NCBI GenBank assembly: GCA_037176725.1
Contig: JAZBRS010000014.1
Location: forward strand, 74,878,501 to 74,942,500
Source: Posidonia oceanica
Lineage: Eukaryota; Streptophyta; Magnoliopsida; Alismatales; Posidoniaceae
Reading direction: 5' to 3'
DNA length: 64,000 nt
Both the position numbers and the translations under genes were made by a program. This document shows, piece by piece, positions 56,823-64,000 of the stretch (positions are counted from its first letter, which is position 1; each line of letters starts with the position of its first letter). A model generated the notes under the pieces. It ran no database searches. It was given only the letters and a program-made list of their open reading frames with translations, and had not been told where the DNA came from.

Positions 56823-58416
56823 TGTAGATATCTCATTTTCGCATTTCCTAGAGTTCATAGAGGACAGGAACTTCTGAGGCACCAAGATCATATAACTAAG
56901 GCTTAATAACATACTTTTCTGGAGTTTTCATGATTTGCTTAAAAACAATGTTTGATTTTACTTGACTCAAGGTTGTTAGTTGTGGCATAGCTAACGCACT
57001 CAGACTCGTGGCAAGTCCGAGTACCTTGAGCACACTTTATCTCACTCAAATCCATGGCAGATTTGAGTTAAAGAAGACATTTTTATGATTTCATGAGATC
57101 TCTGAAGTTTTCCGGGCTTTTATCGAGTTTTCTCTATCAGACTTAAAAGACAGGATTAAAAATGCAAAAGACTTAGTGAGTTGCCTCCCAGAGCAGCGAC
57201 TCAGCCAAACACCTTTCAAAGGGGCGACTGGACTATTTAGGCACCTGTGTAACAGGCAACTAGCACCATTTCCTCTCTCTCTAGCTTAATTTTAATATCT
57301 TGGGCATTAATACAACATACGGGAATTTTATAAGCTATTATAACATTTTTCCGTAAATTATTGATATTCATGTGATTTTCTAGCATTTAATATATAGTAT
57401 AACACATATACCATAAATAAAATAATCAAAGAACAATCTAGAAAAATCCTAGGTGGCTTCAAAACAAATATCTTGATTTTTAACACGTTTTAATGTGCTA
57501 ATCAAATCCCTAAAAATCAAGAACCAATCCATTAGAATCTCCTAAAAATCAGAAACAAATATTTTAGTTGCTAGAATAGTGCTATAGCTGGGCGCCACTA
57601 TATGCGGCGACTAGCTGACGTGGACTTCGCTGACCTGGTCATGCGGTGTTTCATCGGCATTTTCCTCTATCTTTTCGGAAGATATTTGTTCCAATCGCCC
57701 CATTATGCGGCGACTAACCCTAAATATCAGTGTCCTTCTAGAAGCTTCTAGAAACTTCCTAGGGTTGAGCCACCAGTATCCCACAGACCGATAAATAGGC
57801 TTCGTGAGTCAGTGCACAGGAGGGAGGCAATTTTTAGGGTTAAGACGGCCAATTTTTAGGGTTTGGGATCCACATCGAAGAGAGAGAGATCATCTTCAAG
57901 AGAGAAACCCTAGCCTCCAGAGATCACCACGTCTCAACTTCGATCCCAGAGATCTCGAGCATAGCCGGAGCTCCAACCATGCCTCCACTTCCTTACTCCA
58001 CTACATACAGCACGAGGGTGAAAAGAGTATCCTCCTCCAATCTTTTTTATTACATTTCATTATTGCATTCCTTAACATAGGACCCATAACATATGCATGC
58101 AGGGAACAACCGCTGGTTAGTATTAGATTCGTTTGTTCATATTATTCTCTATTTTCTTTTGTTATCATTTACTACACACAAACTTATCTAGATCTCTTAT
58201 TTTCATTTATTTTGAAGGAAAAGGAAAATGCTCACGTGACACGAGGAAGCCATTGGACGACATCCTACCGTCGATCCAATGAACCGAGTACCCTCATCAT
58301 CTACATCTCCCTAGGTGCCTTGTCCGTCCATTGATAAGTGACGATCACAACAAAGTTAATAACATCGTGGAAGCATTGTTATCTTCATCATAAACACCCC
58401 AAAATCCACATCCACA
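56823..58416 (+). repeat. 3' LTR of element 5
   Basis: 1594 bp from TGTAGATATC to CATCCACA, followed by the target duplication AGGGT (58417-58421). Collinear with the 5' LTR once element 6 is removed. Confidence 0.9.
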
Positions 58417-60694
58417 AGGGTGAAGGCGGAAGAAATAGTGTCCCCACAAGGTATGCTCCATCGCCCAGTACTACAAAGCAAATAGGCAAAAGTGTTAATA
58501 CAGCTGATAGGTAAACAGAATATAACCAATTCAGAGCAGAAGCAACTTGTCACTTACCATCACAAGGTGGTAGAGGCTGATATACGACTGGTAGTCTCTC
58601 CGGACCACATCATCCTAGCCGCAGAGCAGATAAGCATTGCTAGCGCCTCCCTAGTCGTAGCGCCAGAGCTCATCCACATTAGCTATATACATAAGCCAAG
58701 CTACGTGGATGCAGTACCCCGAGACATCTCAGAACATGACCTCGAAAAGGTCGAGCAGGAAGTGCCGTAGGACGAAAGCTGCTTCCTTCGAGCCAGGGGC
58801 AGGGTCCAACCTGATCTTGTTCCACTCCTGCAACCAAATCATGCGGAAGTTGTAGGTAGAGTGGGTCAACTCAGGGGCCTTCCTCCCCAACAGCTGTGGA
58901 ACCTTGGAGTATCCCAAGGTCACCTTGCCCACAATGGGCTCCCCTCCAAAGCTCAACCCCGTCAGCTGGGCCTAGTGCTTAGGCATGATGGTCATCTCGC
59001 CATAGGGGAAGTGGAAGGTATGCGTCTCAAATCTCCACCTCTCCACCAGCGCCCTGAAGAAGTTATAATGCCCGTGGATGGCAGGAATCATGAGGAAACT
59101 GCTGAATGGACTCTAGTGAAGCAGAAAATCCTATAGAAACTCTGGCAAACACCGGAAGTGGGCCAACATAGGTGCCCAGCCGCACCTCATCACCCTACAG
59201 GAGTCTCCATCCTGTACAAAAGCAGCAAAGACTGAGTCAGAAAGGCTGGCATGCATTCAGAGGAAGTAACTAACAGAGGAGAAGCCTCCTTACATCGAAA
59301 CCATCACGGTTGCAGATGTGGTCCCCACTAAGCAAACGACCACCACAGTTCCCAGCTTCCTGCCAGAATTTAAAGCATGAGTCAGTTTCGACAGCACAGA
59401 TACAGAAACAGAAACTAAAGCGTTTAGAAGCTGAGTTCAAGTATAGCTCTCTAGGGATAGCAGGTGCAGGGCTAGCAAAGTGCTCCCGTGCACCACCCGA
59501 GCCAAGAGCTCCCACGGATGCCTGGGATCTCGAGGCTCTCCGACCCCGAGGCCTGGAGCTTGAGGCACCACCGCTCGTGCCAGCATGCTCCGAGCCAGAC
59601 TGTAAAACCAGAAGCTGGGACTCAGAGCGAAATACAGTATTAATGCAGGTAAAGGCATACAAGTAGCATTTATCCTACAAACAGCGCCGAAAACAGGCAG
59701 AATCATACATACACAAATACAAACAGCAAGCATGCCAGAAAAACATCTTGGGTGCAATCCCTCCCTATGTACGTAAATCAAGTAAATGGCAGTACAAGCA
59801 TGCTTTATCAGGCATTTAAATAGATACTGGTATTTGAAAGTTCAGCCAAGATCAAACAGAGCATCACCATGTTCGACAGAAAAATCAAAGTCGGTTCATG
59901 ACAGTCAAACATACACTTGGCATAACATCCTAGGCAAATCCGGAAGTTGAAATGCAAAATCAATTAGCCTAATTGGCATGCCACATTCAACAAAAGGGAA
60001 GGCCAGAGATCCGGTTGAAAAATCATATAGCCGGCACAGCATACAAGCAAAAGTCAGGAAGACAAAACACAAATTTCATCATGTATACACAAGCTTGTTC
60101 ATGGCACCTTCAAATCAGAAATCAAAATCATCATTGGCAATGAGATGTATCAAGCATAGCATATATCAAGCATGGCAAAAAGAAAATCAAGCAGAGCAAA
60201 TCAAAATCAAGAGCAAGACAGGCATCCGTTTTTGTATTTCATACTGCAGTTTGGGAAAAATGAAAATGCAAGCAACAGGGGAATCCCAACCCACGGCCGA
60301 GCATTCATTCGGCAAGCCTCCCGCAGCCGAGCCTTCTTCCAGCAAGCCTCTAGTCGGCCGAGCCTTCCTCCAGCAGGCCTACAAACCCCCGGAATCCCTC
60401 CGAGCGGTCCCACCGTCTAGGCGTAACAGAGGAGCCCCATGAGCACCCCGTGCCTCCACACCGCCGGAACAGCACCCACCGGGCGAGCATTGCACCCAAC
60501 AGCAGTCCCCCACGTGGCCGCGGGCCGAGCACCACCGAGCAGGCCCCCTCCAAGCCTCCAACCCGCCGGAGCCGCCCGATGTCTCCCTGTGCACCCATCA
60601 CCTGCCGGCACAAACAGCCCGCCACCACCCTGGCAGAAGGAGAGGAGAGGTATAACAAAGAGCACAAGAGGCGAAGGTGAGAGGGGTTTACCAT
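58417..60694 (-). pseudogene. Gene A, 5' exons: antisense plant-mobile-domain gene
   Basis: Inferred minus-strand exons: an untranslated exon ending in ATG at 60692-60694 followed by GTAAAC, 59447-59599 (51 codons, Ser/Gly-rich), 59294-59359 (22 codons), 58558-59211 (218 codons) and 58417-58470. All junctions are phase 0. The 218-codon exon has the PMD hallmarks: FFRALVERWRFETHTFHFPY, GEMT, LTGLSFGGEPIVG and a late W-R-Y-D-x-G-G-A-S-N-A-Y-L motif. The frame passes into 44657 when element 5 is removed. Decay: TAG/TGA at about six places, and the donor after 59447 reads CTATAC instead of GTATAC. PMD proteins (such as Arabidopsis MAIN/MAIL1) act in the nucleus; related domains are widespread in plant transposons. 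Whether this copy belonged to element 2 or the host is not settled. Confidence 0.75.
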
Positions 60695-62149
60695 TTTGGA
60701 GCCCGCCGGATAGCCACACCATCACCACTGCTCGAGTAGAAGCCACCCGCGTTGCCGCCGCGCAGCCAGAACACTCCTCCTCGTATTCACTGCGGACCCT
60801 CGAGGAGGAAAAGCCAGGCCCCGCTACACTCCAGTGAGCACCTTGACGAGCCACCGTCGGAATCGGAGAGGAGGCGTGTCGATTGGTGTTCGCACAGGAG
60901 GTGGAAGAGGAAGAAAGGAAGGATGAGTCCAGGGCACGAGCAAGTGGCTTTTGTTTTGTCAAAGAAATAAGGTTTGAGTTCAAAAAAAATAAATGAACAG
61001 TACTCCTTAAGTTGCAAATACATGGGATTTTGTCAAAATGAAGGGATGCACCCTCTAGAGCCACAAGGCAGTTGCAGCAATTACCCTGGTGGGATCCGCC
61101 AGGTTTTAAATTTTTTCAGGGTCAAAAATGCAATTTACCCAGTAAATTTGTGATCACACCCTAACCATTGCAACAAGCCAACAAATGCCCCTATGCTTGA
61201 CAAAATTGTCATGAGCTGTGCATAGGGTGACATCACTAGGGGATTCCTTAGAATAGTGAAGACTGCTTTAAAGCCCTGCAGTTTTGCAAAATTGCACACA
61301 GGTCCCTGACTTTTGCACGGGCATCAAAAATGATCACAGCTTGTGGCGGAGCCTTCACATCAATGTATCAGATGCCCAACAGTGCTTGTCGCATCACGAA
61401 TGCCCCAGATGGACAGCAGAGCTGTGATATTCAGCAGACTGTAGGTCATTTCCCCCAACTTACAGAAATTGTGAATAAGCCCCTAGCTTTTACAGAAATG
61501 TCAAATCAGCTTTGACCTTCGACTGAGCCTCAGCAGAACCCTTTGAAATCACAGGGAGACCATTACAGAGCCCTGCCAGTTCGCAACAGCCTAAGCTAGC
61601 CAGCAAATATCACAGTATGGGAAAATTACAAAGAGGCCCTTGCAATTCATCACTATAAGAACCTCTTCAGGTTGGTTGGCAAAGTGATCAGAGCATCACC
61701 ACAGCATCCCTCAGTCACCCCGGGCCAAGCAGGATCGCCATACGCCCCCGATTGGGAAATTTGCATAGAAGCCCTTATCTTCCCGTAAGAACTACAGAGC
61801 ACACTTTTCGGCACTCTATGCAGCTACAGCCTACCCGCAGAGTGCCCCTTAGCTTAATACATCCCTCAGAGCACGCAGCAGCTAGGCAAGAGTACAAAAC
61901 CCCTGCAGTGGGGTAAATTGCAACAACACCCCTACAGTTTGGCATATTTGCATATATGCCCCTATCAGAACAGAAGCCGTAGTATTGCCCCTCAAGACAA
62001 TGCAGTCACAGATCACTAGCCCAACGCATCAGAGCACACCTGCTACCCAGATTTCTTTTTCCAGGCTAACACCCCTAACTATCACGGGACCGTCTGCGGA
62101 CCTCTGCCACACCTCCAGGTATTGGTGTTTCCCTTATCCTATCGCGGTC
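60695..62149. other. Upstream region of gene A with AAATTGCA...CCCCT repeats
   Basis: 60695-61064 is a GC-rich probable transcribed leader of gene A; a 215-codon open frame there is likely chance. From 61100 to 61980 a loose motif (AAATTGCA or AAAATTGC, then 3-10 bases, then AGGCCCCT/GTCCCTG) recurs every 60-110 bases, resembling the T-rich part of the element 1 LTR (840-1080). No gene is seen. Confidence 0.5.
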
Positions 62150-62442
62150 GATAAGTCCGAAACTTATCACATTTCAGCCCCTTCTTACAGTCGATAAGTC
62201 TGAAACTTATCATTGCTTTGCCTTCTTCCAGTCGATAAGTCTGAAACTTATCATTTCTTTTCCTTTTGCGGCCGATAAGTTCGAAACTTATCACTTTATC
62301 TCCTTTTGCGGTTGATAAGTCCGAAACTTATCCTTTCCAGTCGATAAGTCAGAAACTTATCATTTTCTTTGCTTTTTCCAGTCGATGAGTCTGAAACTCA
62401 TCACGTCGTGCCTTTCTCTGGTCAGTAGGTCTTGAACCTGCT
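62150..62442 (+). repeat. Tandem hairpins, GATAAG/CTTATC type, with compensatory changes
   Basis: Eight units of 30-40 bp. Six have GATAAG...CTTATC around TCCGAAA, TCTGAAA or similar. One is GATGAG...CTCATC (62383) and the last AGTAGG...CCTGCT (62424-62442). Both arms change together. Confidence 0.9.
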
Positions 62443-62454
62443 AGGCCCTACCTT

Positions 62455-63385
62455 TTGCGCGACTCCATACCGGACATGCGGAGTCCTGCCTGCATTGTTT
62501 CCTCGTGCCGAAAGGACAAGGACAAGCTCCCTTTTTGCGTGCCTCCGTGCTGGACGAATGGAGTCCCGCCTACCTTGTTTCCTCATGCTGAAAGGATGAG
62601 GACAAGTCCCCTTTTGCGTGCCTCTGTACTAGACGAACGGAGTCCCGCCTACTTTGTCCCCTTGTGCTGAATGGACAAGGACAGCTCCCCTTTTGTGCGC
62701 CTCCATGCCGGACAGACGAAGTCCCACCTGCTTTGTCCCCTTGTGCCGAAAGGACAAGGACAAGCCCCCTTTTTACATGCCTCCGTGCTGGTCAGACAGA
62801 GTCTCGCCAGCTTGTCTCCTTGTGCCGAAAGGACAAGGACAAGCCCCCCTTTCGCACACCTCCGTGCCAGTTGGACGGAGTCCCGCCTGCTTGCCTCCTC
62901 GGTAGAGGACAAGCCCTTTCCTTTCACACGACTTTGCCGAAGTCCCGTCTGCTTGCTTCCTCGGTCGAGGACAAGCCCTTTCCTTTCACGCAACTCTACC
63001 GGAGTCCCGACTACTTGCTTTCTCAGTCGAGGACAAGTCTTTTCCTTTCGCGTGACTCTACCGAAGTCTCGCCTGCTTGCTTCCTCGGTCAAGGACAAGC
63101 CTTTTCCTTTCACGCGACTGTGCCGGAGTCCCGATTGCTTGCTTCCTCGGTCGAGGACAAGTCTTTTCCTTTCACGCGACTCTACCGGAGTCCCGCCTGT
63201 TTGCTTCCTCGGTCGAGGACAAGTCTTTTCCTTTCACGCGACTCTACCGAAGTCTCGCCTGCTTGCTTCCTCGGTCGAGGACAAGCCTTTTCCTTTCGCG
63301 TGACTCTGCCGGAGTCCCTCCTGCTTGCTTCCTTGGTCGAGGACAAGCCTTTTCCTTTCGCACGGAGTCGTGCCTCTGCCGGAGT
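62455..63385 (+). repeat. Minisatellite of 62-78 bp units, each with a small hairpin
   Basis: About 14 units built on GGAGTCCCGCCTGCTTG. The first six (about 75 bp) contain CCTTGT...ACAAGG or CCTCAT...ATGAGG around GCCGAAAGG. The later ones (about 62 bp) contain CCTCGGTCGAGGACAAGCC, a compact CCTCG/CGAGG dyad, then TTTTCCTTTCACGCGACTC. Long open frames here are repeat artefacts. Confidence 0.9.
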
Positions 63386-63480
63386 CCCGCCTTTGCCTTC
63401 GGGTTGGCATCCCAAACTGTTCGGTTGACACCTGTCACAATGTCTAGCCACTTTCTTGATGCCAGGAGCGCTTCCACTTC

Positions 63481-63508
63481 CCCCTGGTATCATTTTTCGA
63501 TACCAAGG
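63481..63508 (+). repeat. Long-stem hairpin (GGTATC type)
   Basis: CCCCTGGTATC and GATACCAAGGG pair with one mismatch around ATTTTTC, then GGCATCATTTTTGCTACC and a third GGTATT arm. Confidence 0.8.
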
Positions 63509-63629
63509 GCATCATTTTTGCTACCTTGAGGTATTGTTCCTTTTCCTTCGGGCTGGCAGCCCTAACTGCTCGGTTGACACCCTTCATATTGTCTAACCTT
63601 CCTTTTTATGCCAGGAACGCTTTGGCTGT

Positions 63630-63659
63630 CCCCTGGTATTGCTTTCCCAATACCAAGGG
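63630..63659 (+). repeat. Long-stem hairpin (GGTATT variant)
   Basis: CCCCTGGTATTG and CAATACCAAGGG pair around CTTTCC. Compared with the other copies the pair C-G has become T-A on both arms. Confidence 0.8.
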
Positions 63660-64000
63660 CATCTTTTTTGCTGTCCTAGGGTATCGTTTTTTCGGGCTGG
63701 TAACCCCAACTACTCGGATGGCATCCGTAACTATGCCTGGCATTTTTTCCTCTTTGGGCCGATAACCCAAACTATCCTGTGTGAGTCCGTCAAACTCTTT
63801 GGGCCGATAATCCAAAATTATCCGATGTTGAGTCCGTCAACTCATCGCTCATTTGCATCATTTAGCATCCATACACATTGCATCAGCATTGCTTAGAGCC
63901 GCACAGATCTCAGCGCACAGCATTGCTCACTTTGCATGCATCCCCAGCAGAGTCAGCATCAATACGCATCACATTTGGCATCACTTAGAGCCGCACAGAG
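63660..64000 (+). other. Hairpin-module tail and TGCAT-rich end of the window
   Basis: GGGCCGATAACCCAAACTAT modules with GAGTCCGTCAACTC-type arms (63780-63850) are followed by CATTGCATCAGC and AGAGCCGCACAGA repeats. This resembles 39085-39500 of element 3, so a polypurine tract and 3' LTR are expected beyond 64000. Confidence 0.55.

Larger units (their letters stand above)
44663..58416 (+). mobile_element. Element 5: gag-only LTR retrotransposon, with element 6 nested inside
   Basis: AGGGT is duplicated at 44658-44662 and 58417-58421. LTR start is TGTAGATATCC; the ends are CCATA (5' LTR) and CCACA (3' LTR). It holds a leader, a decayed gag (51361-53471) and non-coding sequence; no RT, RNase H or integrase is seen. 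The polypurine tract matches that of element 3. It interrupts an exon of gene A with the reading frame otherwise preserved. Lineage: the gag and polypurine tract suggest Tat/Athila-type Ty3/gypsy. Confidence 0.9.

Noticed and set aside
59310..59666. Plus-strand frame of 118 codons
   Set aside because: It is the shadow of gene A exons 59294-59359 and 59447-59599 on the minus strand, which have splice borders and consistent phase.
60417..61064. A 215-codon minus-strand frame beginning MALEGASLHFDK
   Set aside because: It is GC-rich, overlaps several other frames, lacks any recognisable domain and runs across the inferred splice donor after 60692. It is better explained as gene A leader plus intron.
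62649..63529. Open frames of 150-254 codons in both directions
   Set aside because: They lie entirely in the 62-78 bp minisatellite; overlapping frames exist in all phases.

Overview
This window is repeat-dense nuclear DNA from a flowering plant. It holds nested LTR retrotransposons of the Ty3/gypsy Tat (Ogre-like) group, intron-containing genes of the plant mobile domain (PMD) type, TG...CA LTR ends and 5-bp target duplications. There is no bacterial-style gene organisation, and I recognise no intact host gene and no RNA gene. The species cannot be named from this sequence.

Layout. (1) 1-18356 is 'element 1', a decayed autonomous Tat element: the last 3 kb of a very long 5' LTR, a tRNA-Arg-type primer binding site (3042-3059), gag (4361-7075), protease, reverse transcriptase, two successive RNase H domains and integrase (to 13127), then a sense-strand PMD/DUF7745-like extra gene (14663-15865) and a long block of small tandem hairpins (16284-17863). 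Its polypurine tract and 3' LTR are missing. (2) At 18356/18357 its 3' end is fused inside the pol gene of a relative, 'element 2' (18357-21055, continuing at 27272-27718). A 6.2-kb solo LTR of the element 1 family (21056-27271, TSD ACATC) sits in the element 2 integrase. (3) Downstream of the element 2 pol lie two PMD-like genes on the minus strand. Gene B is 43115 to 29207, split by element 3. Gene A is 60694 to 43519, split by element 5. Another field of tandem hairpins follows (62150 to the window end). The order pol, antisense PMD genes, hairpin arrays suggests that these genes belong to element 2, whose 3' LTR would lie beyond 64000. That is an inference. (4) Element 3 (30439-42911, TSD CCGGG/CCGAG) has 2.4-kb LTRs, gag only, an antisense gene remnant and hairpin arrays. 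(5) Element 5 (44663-58416, TSD AGGGT) has 1.6-kb LTRs and gag only. Its 5' LTR carries element 6 (45252-48944, minus strand, TSD ATATC), an internally deleted relative.

How the parts work together. Element 1 once encoded everything for its own copying. Elements 3 and 5 kept gag and the cis signals but no pol, so they would need enzymes from relatives. All coding regions are decayed. Almost every internal stop is TAG or TGA where a Gln, Trp or Arg codon is expected, which is what deamination of methylated cytosine produces.

The most unusual content is non-coding. First, three classes of short tandem hairpins occur in the 3' internal regions, and their stems vary in a compensatory way between copies. 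Second, a 28-bp minisatellite with a 21-bp dyad core (GTCGCC-N9-GGCGAC) is shared by otherwise dissimilar elements 3, 5 and 6. Third, a precise intron-loss relation holds between the sense and antisense copies of the PMD-like gene.
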